Of a DNA stretch of 47,604 nt, positions 1 through 8,632 are shown in pieces. The DNA comes from JAEDHM01 sp964368645 (GTDB taxonomy: Bacteria; Bacillota; Clostridia; Christensenellales; CAG-1252): contig CAYJBY010000022.1 in assembly GCA_964368645.1 (NCBI GenBank), positions 1-47,604 on the forward strand, written 5' to 3'. The notes beneath the pieces were generated by a model that was not told the origin of the DNA, searched no databases, and worked only from the letters and a program-made list of their open reading frames with translations. The position numbers and the translations under genes are program-made. Position 1 is the stretch's first letter; every line of letters begins with the position of its first letter.

Positions 1-134
1 TTCAATTCGACCAGCATCCTAACGGTTCAAGATACATCCCCAATGTTCCGCCAAGTGGTAATAATCCGAACTCTTTATTCGTCCGCAAGGACTACTGGGG
101 AGTTTGGGTGCCCTACCAGAAGAAAAGACACTGA
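1..134 (+). CDS. 3' end of an unknown protein (partial)
   Basis: An open frame enters from the left edge (codons start at base 3) and ends in TGA at 132-134, giving 43 residues. The piece is rich in Asn, Pro, Tyr and Trp and ends in a basic tail (YQKKRH). I do not recognise the family. It is taken as coding because its stop codon lies inside a strong intrinsic terminator, the usual arrangement at a true gene end. The N-terminal part lies outside the window, so no function can be given. Confidence 0.5.
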   Translation, partial: QFDQHPNGSRYIPNVPPSGNNPNSLFVRKDYWGVWVPYQKKRH

Positions 135-155
135 GAAATCAGTGCCTTTTTTCTT
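123..155. terminator. Bidirectional intrinsic terminator
   Basis: CACTGA (129-134), GAAA loop, TCAGTG (139-144), extended by AAAAG/CTTTT. A T-rich tract follows on the plus strand and the A-run on the other side serves the minus strand. It sits between two convergent genes and includes the TGA stop of the left gene. Confidence 0.8.
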
Positions 156-303
156 TTATACTTGAACCGCTGTGGGGATAACCGCAGGAGCTGCTGATTC
201 TGTTTCAACAACAGGAACAGTCTCGACAGGTTCTGGAGTTGACGTCACATATTCAATAAGCTGCTGCATTAGGTCGACTTGGTCGTTTGTGTAATTGACC
301 GTA

Positions 304-3000
304 TCAATCGTAGCCCGTCATATCCGACGTAGTAGCGGTGTAAAGGTTGACGTTGGTGAGGAGGGAGCCAATCTGTGTAATGTTACTCTTCACGTAGACG
401 GTGGTTGCTGAGTTGACTAAATACCCGCAAGATTGGGTGTTGGTAAGGCGCACTGCTACATATTCGGAGTCGATTATTACCGTTGTAAGCGACAGACAGC
501 TTGCAAAAGCACCGTCTCCTATACTCGTAACGTTTGCGCCTATCGTAATGGAGGTCAGCGCACAACTACGAAAAGTCTGCGATCCGATAGTCGTTAAGCT
601 GTCGCTCATATAGATGGTGTGCAGGGAAGAACAGCCGCTGAATACGCCGTTTCCGAGTGTTGTCACGCCGTCGCCCATATCGACCGTCAGCAGGTTTGTA
701 CAGTTTGCAAAAGCCGAAGCCTCAATAGTCGTTATTTTATCGGAAATCGCAACAGAGGTTATCGCCGTTTTGTTCGCGAACACATTGTCCTTGATTACCG
801 TTACAGGCAAGTTGTTATAGTATTTGGGAATAACAATTGAGGATGCGCTTGCCGTGCCGATAGTGTAAAGTGTGTAGGTGTTGTCATTACTGTTTAGAAT
901 ATACACAAAACCTCTTGTGGCGTCGGGGTCGCAGACGGTGCAGATACCGTATTCGTCGTGCGCGGTATGCGCGGCGACAACCACCTCTCCGCAAACGGAG
1001 CAGAGTTGTGAACGCTCACAGGTCGCGGGCTCGGCTTCCGGCGTGTGCGTAATAGTGCGGATTGCACCGCATACGTTACAAGCGGTGTCGCAGGTGTTGG
1101 TGTAGGTGTGAGTAGCCTTCTCGCCCTCTATTACACCGCAAACACTGCAAACGTGCCAGTGGTGAGTGCCGTCGGAAGTCCATTCCGTTTCGTAGTCGTG
1201 TTCAACCATACTCCCCTCGACATCGCCGCACTGCACACATTCGTGCCAGTGGTAATCATCACTGGTAACCCACACTGACTTCCAATTATGATTTTCCGTC
1301 TTGCTGTATTCGCAGCCGGGTATTGAGCAAGTAATCGTATGCGTGCCGTCACCGTTGTCCGTATAGACCAAGTCGTGTCCCACAACTATCTGTGCGTAGT
1401 CCGTACACCAATTTGACTTCCAGCCGTCGGGACGTTCGTCAGTTTGCCAATTGACGTGAAAGATAGTTTCACTGGAACCGGTAAAGGCATCACTGCCGAC
1501 TGTGGTGACGCTTGAAGGTATAATAACGACTTCTAAGGCATCACAGCCGCGAAAAGCACTATCACCGATAGTTGTGACACTATTGGGCAAAATAACTGTC
1601 TTTAATGCCGTGCAGTAGAAAAATGCCCCATCACCGATAGTCGTTAAGCCGTGTTGGATTTCTAAGGTTTCAAGATTGCTACACATCTCAAAAGCACTCG
1701 CCTCAATAGTCAGTACGCTTGACGGGATAATGACTTTTTGCATAGTGGTGCAGCTTACAAAAGCATTGTTTGCAATAGCGGTAACGGGTTTTCCGTTGTA
1801 GGTGGTTAGTATTCTTACCGTTGTCGCCGTTCCCGTATAGCCTGTTACTTCATATTCCGTATCATTGTTTATCAAGCCAAAGGTAAGCCCTTCTGTATTG
1901 CGCTGTTCGTGACAGACTGTACACTCGTCGTCTACCCAATTGTGGGCAGCCAACTCGCCATAGGCTTTTTGACAAGCGTCACAAATTGCTTTTTGCAAGC
2001 AAGTAGCAGTTCCACCGTAGTGAGCAATCTTGTCGCCCTCTATCACACTGCAAACGCTGCAAACGTGCCAGTGGTGAGTGCCGTCCGTCGTCCATTCCGT
2101 TTCATAGTCGTGCGTTATGCTTCTTTCTTCTTTGCATACGTTACAGGTAGTATCGCAGTCGTTGTCATAAATGTGAACTAACTTTTCACCCACTACCACA
2201 CCGCAAACGTTACATACGTTCCAATGGTAGGTTTCGTCGGTAGTCCATTCCGTTTCATAGTCGTGTGTAATGCTTCTTTCTGCTCCGCATACGTTACAAG
2301 TCGTATCGCAAGCGTTGTCGTAGCTATGAGCGGCTTTGTCGCTCTCTCTGCCGCCGCAAACGCTGCATACGTGCCAATGATAAGTGCCGTCCGTCGTCCA
2401 TTCCGTTTCATAGGTATGCTCACCCTTATCTGTCTCAATGGAACAGTGTTCACATTCGCGCCAGTGGTACGTTACGTTAGCACACCAGTAATCGGCTATC
2501 TCGTGGCTTGCCGTCTCCGAGGCAGTGCAGCCTGCTACGGTGCAGAAACGGATATGTGTGCCGTCTTCGTTGTCCGTCCAATCGCCGTAAACGTGTCCCC
2601 ATTCCACAGTGGGATTATCGGAGCCGGAAAGCCAATCGCCGTTCCACCCGTCGGGTTGCTCCGATGCATGGCAGAAAATGAGGTCAATGTATGACCCATA
2701 GAATAATTGCTGTCCAACGGTGGCTACGCTCGCAGGAATAACGATACTCGAAAGAATCAGAGTACCCGCAAAAGCGGTATCGCCGATTGACAGTAAGCCC
2801 TCGCTGAGCAATACCATTTCAAGCGCACAGCAGCTGCTAAACGCACCGTTGCCTAGAGCTGTTACGCTAACGGGAACAGATACTTCCATAAGGGAAACGC
2901 AGCTGACGAAAGCATAATTACCGATAGTCAATACACCCGATTCAATTATTAAATCGGTTAGTTTTTGACAGTTGCAGAAAGCAAATTCGCCTATCGTCAA
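304..3000 (-). CDS. BspA-like leucine-rich-repeat surface protein, C-terminal fragment
   Basis: This 898-codon stretch is the C-terminal half of a large secreted protein. It alternates BspA-type (LRR_5) leucine-rich repeats, with motifs such as IGNYAF, SVTTIG and AFxxCxxL, around residues 1-115, 380-515 and 710-880, with Cys/His-rich modules (HWHxCxxCG, CDTTCNVCG) around 135-375 and 540-690. BspA-like proteins are surface adhesins in oral and gut bacteria. The first Met is not a natural start: the same repeat continues upstream in this frame to about 3085 and then in another frame (3060-3896). At the 3' end the TGA at 304-306 interrupts the protein. One base later a frame with a Pro/Glu/Val-rich tail (HDLMQQ-like start, ending PTAVQV) continues to a TAA at 156-158, just before the terminator. 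Read as one piece of a frameshifted gene spanning 156-5371. Confidence 0.75.
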   Translation of the reverse strand: MTIGEFAFCNCQKLTDLIIESGVLTIGNYAFVSCVSLMEVSVPVSVTALGNGAFSSCCALEMVLLSEGLLSIGDTAFAGTLILSSIVIPASVATVGQQLFYGSYIDLIFCHASEQPDGWNGDWLSGSDNPTVEWGHVYGDWTDNEDGTHIRFCTVAGCTASETASHEIADYWCANVTYHWRECEHCSIETDKGEHTYETEWTTDGTYHWHVCSVCGGRESDKAAHSYDNACDTTCNVCGAERSITHDYETEWTTDETYHWNVCNVCGVVVGEKLVHIYDNDCDTTCNVCKEERSITHDYETEWTTDGTHHWHVCSVCSVIEGDKIAHYGGTATCLQKAICDACQKAYGELAAHNWVDDECTVCHEQRNTEGLTFGLINNDTEYEVTGYTGTATTVRILTTYNGKPVTAIANNAFVSCTTMQKVIIPSSVLTIEASAFEMCSNLETLEIQHGLTTIGDGAFFYCTALKTVILPNSVTTIGDSAFRGCDALEVVIIPSSVTTVGSDAFTGSSETIFHVNWQTDERPDGWKSNWCTDYAQIVVGHDLVYTDNGDGTHTITCSIPGCEYSKTENHNWKSVWVTSDDYHWHECVQCGDVEGSMVEHDYETEWTSDGTHHWHVCSVCGVIEGEKATHTYTNTCDTACNVCGAIRTITHTPEAEPATCERSQLCSVCGEVVVAAHTAHDEYGICTVCDPDATRGFVYILNSNDNTYTLYTIGTASASSIVIPKYYNNLPVTVIKDNVFANKTAITSVAISDKITTIEASAFANCTNLLTVDMGDGVTTLGNGVFSGCSSLHTIYMSDSLTTIGSQTFRSCALTSITIGANVTSIGDGAFASCLSLTTVIIDSEYVAVRLTNTQSCGYLVNSATTVYVKSNITQIGSLLTNVNLYTATTSDMTGYD

Positions 3001-3059
3001 TACACTTGACGGTATTGTGATGCTTTTAAGTGAAGTGCAGTTTTCAAAAGCATAGTTTC

Positions 3060-3896
3060 CTATAGCCGTTGTAGTTGAGTTTCGTCAGGTATCACCGCTT
3101 GCTCTATACAGCGAGTTATTTCCTCTTTATAATAGGCAAACGCCGAATCGCCTATGTAGCGCAAGGAGGAAGGCAATATCACTTTTGATACGGGAATATT
3201 GCAAAATGCGTATGCGGCAATACCAACCGTACCCTCGGGGATTTCCAAAACGTCTGCCTCATAACCCTCCCAAGAGGTGTATTTTAAGCCCAAGGCTACG
3301 TTGCCCAAATACATCATCTCGTATTCTTCATAACTGTTCCAAATAGGAGTGCCTAAAAGTATGTCTTCGCCCACTTGCACCAAACTGTTGACTTGCGGAA
3401 TGTTTATAGTTGTTAAGTCAGAATCATCAAAGGCCCGGTCGCCAATGCCTATCAACGTGGAGGGCAGATTGAGCGTCGTAATATTGGGGAAATAACCGCA
3501 AATGTACTTGATACCTTCTGGAACTGTTAAAACGGTATCGTCCAAAGGTTCGTAACCATACAAAACGTTGCCCAGTATAACGTAGCCTTCTATCTCTTGA
3601 TTCAGCAAAGAAGTATTGTAAAATGCAGAATTGCTTATGTAGTTAAGGTTGTTTTGCTCGGGAAGCTCTACGTATGCCAAGTTGGTGCAATTGTAGAATG
3701 CACGGGCGTTAATTGCTTGAAGCGAAGCGGGCAGACACACTCGTGATATGCCGGTAGCATAGAAAGCGTCGTTGCCAATGCAGATAACGGGCTGACCTTT
3801 GTACGTATCAGGTATTGTTACTGTGGTTTCCTTGCCACGGTAACCTATAACGTAATAGCCGCTGTCGGTGTAACCGTTGTGCGTGTCGCACCGCAT
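3060..3896 (-). CDS. BspA-like leucine-rich-repeat surface protein, middle fragment
   Basis: 278 codons, almost entirely BspA-type leucine-rich repeats (for example VICIGNDAFYAT, LIGIGDRAF, LRYIGDSAF). The first 15 or so residues are a linker (GYTDSGYYVIGY) that matches the linker before the next repeat block in the downstream fragment (DTEYEVTGY), so a real N-terminus here is unlikely. The upstream reading frame overlaps it for 52 bases and carries the signal peptide. Its 3' end (ETQLQRL, TAG at 3060-3062) lies where the next frame resumes with TTAIGNYAF, a repeat unit that fits directly if one base is restored. Seen: uninterrupted repeat homology across both junctions. Inferred: one gene with two frame breaks here. 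Confidence 0.7.
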   Translation of the reverse strand: MRCDTHNGYTDSGYYVIGYRGKETTVTIPDTYKGQPVICIGNDAFYATGISRVCLPASLQAINARAFYNCTNLAYVELPEQNNLNYISNSAFYNTSLLNQEIEGYVILGNVLYGYEPLDDTVLTVPEGIKYICGYFPNITTLNLPSTLIGIGDRAFDDSDLTTINIPQVNSLVQVGEDILLGTPIWNSYEEYEMMYLGNVALGLKYTSWEGYEADVLEIPEGTVGIAAYAFCNIPVSKVILPSSLRYIGDSAFAYYKEEITRCIEQAVIPDETQLQRL

Positions 3897-5371
3897 ACAT
3901 TACAGTTGGTATCGCAAGCGTTATCGTAAGTGTGATTTTCTTTTTCGTCTTGTATATCACCGCAAACGATACATACGTGCCAATGTTGTGTTGAGTCGGT
4001 CGTCCAAGCTTCGGCATAATCGTGATTTATTGTCCTCGTTGTACCGCAAATATTGCAATCAGTGTCGCAAGCGTTATCGTAGGTGTGAACTGCGTTATCC
4101 TTCTTATCGCCGCAAGTACATTCGTGCCAATGGTTGGTATCATTGTGCGACCAATCTTGACCGTAATTGTGAACGTGAGTAAGCACAGGAATAGTTTGTA
4201 CGGCAGTAGCACCGCACTTACAACTAACGCTTTTGCTGCCCTCTGTCGTTTCGGTAGGACTGCTTATTATTGAACCGTCAACCCAAATATGCTCGGCTTT
4301 ATCCTTTTGTGCGTTACAAACCGTACATTCGTGCCAATGATATTCGCCGTCTTTCGACCATTGTTCTGCATAGTCGTGAGTTATCGTTCTCGTTGCTCCG
4401 CAGACGTTACAAGTTGTGTCGCAAGCGTTATCGTAAGCGTGCTCAGTTGTGCGTGTCGCACCGCAGACGTTACAGTTGGTATCGCAAGCGTTGTCATAGG
4501 CGTGATTTTCTTTTTCGTCTTGTATATCACCGCAAACGGTACATACGTGCCAATGTTGTGTTGAGTCGGTCGTCCAAGCTTCCGCATAATCGTGAGTTAT
4601 CGTTCTCGTTGCTCCACAGACGTTACAAGTTGTGTCGCATGCGTTATCGTAAGCGTGCTCTGTTGTGCGTGTCGCACCGCATACATTACAGTTGGTATCG
4701 CAAGCATTGTCATAGGTGTGATTTGCTTTTTCGTCTTGTATATCACCGCATACGGTACATACGTGCCAATGTTGTGTTGAGTCGGTCGTCCAAGCTTCGG
4801 CATAATCGTGTGTTATCGTTCTTGTTGTTCCACAGACGTTACAAGCAGTGTCGCAAGCGTTGTCATAAACGTGCGTGGTTGTGCGTGTCGCACCGCATAC
4901 ATTACAGTTGGTATCGCAAGCGTTATCGTAGGTGTGCGTAGCATAACCGCTCCTTTCGGCTGAATGCTCACACGTAGCGGCGTGCCAGTGATGAGTGACG
5001 TCGGATATCCACTCGTTAGCGTAACTATGAACGTGGGGCTCATTTACCGTTATGGAAAAATTTGTCTCGTATTCTGTTCCGTCTATTATGTACTTCACCG
5101 TCACGGTTTTTGTGCCGCTTGTAGAAGTATCTACCGCAGGGAGCGTCAAACTCGATACGTCAATTGCCTCCGAATAGCTGTCGTCGTCGTATTTAATCTT
5201 GACGATAAGCCCGTCAAAAGCTACCGTTTCACCCTCTATGTACTCTATCTTTTGCGGTGCGGTAACAACCTCGATGCCAACTGCGGTCTTGTCCTGCGAA
5301 CAGCCAAACAGCGACATCATTAGTAATGCCGTAACAAGAAGTAAAAAAATTATTGTGCCTAACCTCTTCAT
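3845..5371 (-). CDS. BspA-like surface lipoprotein, N-terminal fragment (signal peptide, Ig-like domain, Cys/His repeats)
   Basis: Start chosen at the ATG at 5369-5371, which has GGAGG seven bases upstream. An in-frame earlier Met lacks a ribosome site. Residues 1-24 form a lipoprotein signal with lipobox LFGC (Cys24). Residues about 30-112 resemble a bacterial Ig-like (Big_3-type) domain (EYIEGETVAFDGLIVKIKY). From about 113 onward there are repeated Cys/His modules of 72 residues, each with HWHVCTVCGD and YDNACDTNCNVCGATRT. The paired CxxC and HxH motifs suggest metal-bound or disulfide-stabilised modules, but this is not proven. The frame ends at 3845 inside sequence that continues as leucine-rich repeats in the next frame. 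Transcribed from a consensus promoter with a palindromic operator-like site. Confidence 0.75.
   Translation of the reverse strand: MKRLGTIIFLLLVTALLMMSLFGCSQDKTAVGIEVVTAPQKIEYIEGETVAFDGLIVKIKYDDDSYSEAIDVSSLTLPAVDTSTSGTKTVTVKYIIDGTEYETNFSITVNEPHVHSYANEWISDVTHHWHAATCEHSAERSGYATHTYDNACDTNCNVCGATRTTTHVYDNACDTACNVCGTTRTITHDYAEAWTTDSTQHWHVCTVCGDIQDEKANHTYDNACDTNCNVCGATRTTEHAYDNACDTTCNVCGATRTITHDYAEAWTTDSTQHWHVCTVCGDIQDEKENHAYDNACDTNCNVCGATRTTEHAYDNACDTTCNVCGATRTITHDYAEQWSKDGEYHWHECTVCNAQKDKAEHIWVDGSIISSPTETTEGSKSVSCKCGATAVQTIPVLTHVHNYGQDWSHNDTNHWHECTCGDKKDNAVHTYDNACDTDCNICGTTRTINHDYAEAWTTDSTQHWHVCIVCGDIQDEKENHTYDNACDTNCNVCGATRTTVTPTAAITL
3890..4960 (-). repeat. 216-bp tandem repeats encoding 72-residue Cys/His modules
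   Basis: The same segment recurs at exactly 216-base spacing (CGTGAG anchor at 4375, 4591, 4807), with more diverged copies on both sides, inside the N-terminal part of the BspA-like gene. Copies differ by a few percent. Such repeats can expand, contract or collapse in assembly, which matters for the frame break at about 3845-3896. Confidence 0.85.
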
Positions 5372-5446
5372 AAAAAGCCTCCGATAACTATTGTATGCTT
5401 TCCCTCGCCGAATACGCAAAACGAGCAGTTTCTTGTACTAAAGTGC

Positions 5447-5470
5447 GAACCATAGTTCGATATATGGTTC
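5447..5470. promoter_or_regulatory. Operator-like inverted repeat at the BspA-like gene start site
   Basis: GAACCATA (5447-5454) and TATGGTTC (5463-5470) are perfect 8-base arms separated by 8 bases, directly after the -10 box and over the predicted transcription start. The position suits a repressor site. No regulator can be named. Confidence 0.5.
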
Positions 5471-5500
5471 ATTATATACGATTACTTAAAACTTTGTCAA
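5471..5500 (-). promoter_or_regulatory. SigA promoter of the BspA-like gene
   Basis: On the minus strand, TTGACA (5495-5500), an 18-base spacer, then TATAAT (5471-5476). Both hexamers are perfect consensus. The predicted start is about 5463, giving a leader of roughly 90 bases to the ATG at 5371. Confidence 0.8.
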
Positions 5501-6262
5501 TTGTATTAATCTGCTCTTGTTGGAATGTTTTTTGTTTTTTGCAATAAAAAAATTTCATAGATGCCCAAAATAAAACACCTTTCCTACTGATTAAAGCATA
5601 ATCTGCTTATTGTTTTTTGAATTTCCGTTTGTTCCCGTCTTTCCAAACTAAATGAATTTCTTTCTATCCAAATTTTATAGGATTTCACGCAATAGAATCA
5701 TTAATTTCCGAGTTTGAAATAATTCCGAAAATTTCAAGATTGTGAATTATCTAAATACTGAATTTTGCAAAAAATATCCGTCTATTTCTCCGAAGAAAAT
5801 TGAATTTGCCGATATTAATTAAAGAGCCGTACAATTGAAATTTTTTACCTCGAATCTGTCTATTAAATAGCGATAATACTTTTATTCTATACGGTGGAAA
5901 AAATTAAAAGAAAGGGAAATTGCTAAAACGTCATATTCTGATTATCAAGGTATAATAAGATTCTAGAACAAGATAAAAAAAATTATTTACTTAAAAAGCA
6001 ATATAGAAAAGGGTAAAAAAATTATATGAATGAACTAGTGTAAAAAATATTAAATCTCATAATCAATCTTTATGGTTAAATAGGAAAATATTGTATATGT
6101 TACTTCCACAACGTAAAATTTTACAGGTATAGAATTGCAGTTTTTTTATTTCCAAGTAGTTAAAGTAACTTTCAGAACTGTATTTTTCCTCATCAGTTCA
6201 ACGCCAAATTTGCAAATTGTGATTTTTCAGCCTATGTATCTAAAAGAGTTACGTAGAAATTG
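5501..6262. other. AT-rich intergenic region without a recognisable gene
   Basis: About 760 bases of very AT-rich DNA between the BspA-like gene and the diguanylate cyclase. No convincing open frame, RNA gene or terminator was found. It separates two divergent promoters. Confidence 0.6.
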
Positions 6263-6292
6263 TTGATTGACTATACAACAATGCTGTATAAT
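6263..6292 (+). promoter_or_regulatory. Promoter of the diguanylate cyclase gene
   Basis: TTGATT (6263-6268), 18-base spacer, extended -10 TGnTATAAT-like box with TATAAT at 6287-6292. The leader to the ATG at 6394 would be about 95 bases. Confidence 0.6.
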
Positions 6293-6393
6293 GATATCAA
6301 CAAAGGCACAAACAAGAATAACCGATAATTTTCTTTATTTTGTTATTCCGCAGGAATACTATTGCGACGAGGATTTGATATGGAGCAGACAAT

Positions 6394-7587
6394 ATGACAA
6401 TAAGAAGTCTTTTAGAAGGCAACCTTGCCCCGTGTATATGTATTATTTTCCTCTTGATTTTTCTCTTTGAGAACACTTTACTTGAAAAAAACATTAAAAA
6501 GACCTTCTATCTTCTGATTGTATTGGAGTTGGTTGAGTTAATTGCTTACAACATTGAATTATGGACTGTTACTTTTGCCGAACCCACAATTCTGCGTATG
6601 CTGATGTCTGCAATTGGATACACGCTTCGTCCACTGCTGGTTTATGTAATAGTCAGACTGAATACCCGATCAATAAAAAATCGCATATTTAATTACCTAC
6701 TTATAATCCCTGCGGTGTTGGGAATGTTGGCGGCTTTCTCCGTGTTTTTCACAGATTTGGTATATTCCTACGACGCGTTAAATGTATTCCATCGTGGTCC
6801 TTTGGGCTATACCTCGCAAATTATGACCGTGCTTTATGTCGTGTTCCTTTTAGGTAAAGCATTGGTAGATATAAAGAAACAAAAGGAAAAACGTATGGAA
6901 TCCATAGTTTTACTGATGATTCTACTTTATTTATCTGCAACTATGGCAATAGAAGCCGTATTCCTAATTCGCACGATCGGAAGGATTGCCATTGTACTCA
7001 GTACGACTTTTTACTATATGTTTTTCCAAACTCAAAAGTACAGAATCAGTATAGACGCCGAGTATCAGACTCGCATAAGTGCAGAGCAAAGCGCTAGACG
7101 AGACGTTGCAACCGGTCTTTTGAATAAAATTGGCTTCCAAGAGGAAATTGATGCGGCATTATCCGCATCAACAGAAACCGATAAGGCACTGCTTTTTATC
7201 GACCTAGATCATTTCAAAACGGTCAATGATAAACTCGGTCATTTGTCAGGGGATACTCTTTTACAGGAATTTGCAAGTCTGCTCCGTGGTTTCTGGAGTC
7301 CGGACGAAATACTTGGACGATTTGGCGGAGATGAATTTTGTGTATTTGTTCGGGATATGTCTTGTGAACAACTTCAAGAGAAGATGGAACAATTATTAGA
7401 AAAGATGCGCAGACACTATCCAAACGAAAAGTATCCTATGGACATAACACTGAGCATCGGTATAGCATACTTAACGAAAGACAGTAATGTCAGTTCCCAT
7501 ACGCTTCTAGACCTTGCCGATCAAGCCGCATATAAAGCAAAGAACAACGGTCGTGATTGTTATGAAATAAATGTCGTAAATGGATAA
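6394..7587 (+). CDS. Membrane-anchored diguanylate cyclase (GGDEF)
   Basis: Makes cyclic di-GMP from two GTP. The N-terminal 200 or so residues hold about six hydrophobic segments (for example residues 13-28, 35-55, 88-105, 112-135) that form a membrane sensor of unknown ligand. A short linker leads to a GGDEF domain at about 235-395. The catalytic motif is intact (RFGGDEF, residues 309-315), as are the upstream LFIDLDHFKTVND and GHLSGD signatures. The inhibitory I-site (RxxD nine residues before GGDEF) is missing: SPDE stands there, so product inhibition at that site is not expected. Start at 6394 has GGAG eight bases upstream. Together with the HD-GYP gene at 10335 it gives this neighbourhood both c-di-GMP synthesis and breakdown. 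Confidence 0.88.
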   Translation: MTIRSLLEGNLAPCICIIFLLIFLFENTLLEKNIKKTFYLLIVLELVELIAYNIELWTVTFAEPTILRMLMSAIGYTLRPLLVYVIVRLNTRSIKNRIFNYLLIIPAVLGMLAAFSVFFTDLVYSYDALNVFHRGPLGYTSQIMTVLYVVFLLGKALVDIKKQKEKRMESIVLLMILLYLSATMAIEAVFLIRTIGRIAIVLSTTFYYMFFQTQKYRISIDAEYQTRISAEQSARRDVATGLLNKIGFQEEIDAALSASTETDKALLFIDLDHFKTVNDKLGHLSGDTLLQEFASLLRGFWSPDEILGRFGGDEFCVFVRDMSCEQLQEKMEQLLEKMRRHYPNEKYPMDITLSIGIAYLTKDSNVSSHTLLDLADQAAYKAKNNGRDCYEINVVNG

Positions 7588-7939
7588 ATAAATATGTTTC
7601 TTGCATTCGACATGTTTTTGCGATGAAGTCGCGTTTCGCTAACAATTCGCCTACTCTTGCGTAATTTGGTGCATTAAAAAATCCCGCTCCCACCATTTAT
7701 CAGTGTTATTTCAAAAGGCTGTCCGCTCAAACGGCCGTCAATTCATTCCAGTTATTCAAACCAAAACATTGATTTTACCATTATTCCTTTTTCAGTTATT
7801 CGTTAAGTTTTGCGCGCCATTCGCTTGGATTACGCCCAAAAAGTCACTAAAAGATTGTGACGTAAAAACTGACTAATAGGATTAATTAAAAAACAATAAT
7901 GTATTTGTTATTGGTTGGATATTGACGGACGAGGGAGCT
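7588..7939. other. Intergenic region, no gene seen
   Basis: 352 bases between two convergent genes. A short minus-strand open frame (7490-7696) has no ribosome site, overlaps the cyclase gene and shows no family resemblance. No clear terminator was recognised. Confidence 0.5.
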
Positions 7940-8632
7940 TTATGCCGATTCTAATTTGGATTTAGTCACCCAAACGCTCATCACGTTAACGCGTTTTCCT
8001 GAATAAGTGTCGGAATAATGAACCAACATACGTTCACTGCCGTCAGGAGCGTGCAAAACGATATTTTCGGAATAGTAGCAATAAGCGCGCTTAGTTCCCA
8101 GACAATACCCGTCGTCCCAATTAATACCGTCAGTGGAAGTATAAAACACGAAATTGCGGTTTCCTCCCCTCCCGTGTAAAACGTAAATACCGTCCATAAA
8201 AGCTATTTGAGGATTGCGGATTTTCTTTGCGACGCGGTTTTTACCCGTTTCGGAGAAACTCTTTCCGCAATCGTAACTTACAGCATAATCAAGATGCGTT
8301 TCGTTGTGGACGTTAACTACCAAACTTCCGTCCTCGCGGAACGTAAACGCACCATAACCGCGACCAAACCACATTATCGGAACCACACACAGCTCGGTGA
8401 AGGTTTCGCCGCAGTCATCGCTCTTGTAAATGCGATATACGTGCTTAGTGTTGCTTCCCAAAAAATGCTTGTTGCAAAGCACCAACGCATATATTGTTCC
8501 GTCGCGGACTATAGCGTCATAAACACGTCCTCTGTATCCGCAAAGCTCGTTTGCTTCGCTCCAAGTTTCGCCGCCGTCATCGCTTGTAATATAGGTCGGA
8601 GTGAACCAAGGCTCGCAAGCGCCAAAGGTGTT
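7940..8632 (-). CDS. Sialidase-like Asp-box protein, C-terminal part after an in-frame TGA
   Basis: Same frame as the N-terminal part at 8633-9049, separated from it only by the TGA at 8633-8635. The frame stays open from 8632 to the stop at 7940. The sequence continues the same fold without interruption: Asp-boxes SDDGGETW, SDDCGETF, SYDCGKSF and STDGINW follow SEDGGENF in the upstream part. If translated alone it could only start at a TTG (8483-8485) that has no ribosome site. Asp-box (BNR) proteins include exo-sialidases, but the arginine triad and catalytic Tyr/Asp of a true sialidase cannot be assigned with confidence from the sequence by eye. Likely the second half of a nonsense-interrupted gene. 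Confidence 0.7.
   Translation of the reverse strand, partial: NTFGACEPWFTPTYITSDDGGETWSEANELCGYRGRVYDAIVRDGTIYALVLCNKHFLGSNTKHVYRIYKSDDCGETFTELCVVPIMWFGRGYGAFTFREDGSLVVNVHNETHLDYAVSYDCGKSFSETGKNRVAKKIRNPQIAFMDGIYVLHGRGGNRNFVFYTSTDGINWDDGYCLGTKRAYCYYSENIVLHAPDGSERMLVHYSDTYSGKRVNVMSVWVTKSKLESA

Noticed and set aside
3890..4960. CRISPR-like repeats
   Set aside because: The repeats are 216 bases, in frame and coding.
6267..6470. 67-residue gene before the diguanylate cyclase
   Set aside because: Lies over the promoter and overlaps the cyclase start; no family resemblance.
7490..7696. Small minus-strand gene between the cyclase and the Asp-box protein
   Set aside because: No ribosome site, overlaps the cyclase gene, no recognisable family.
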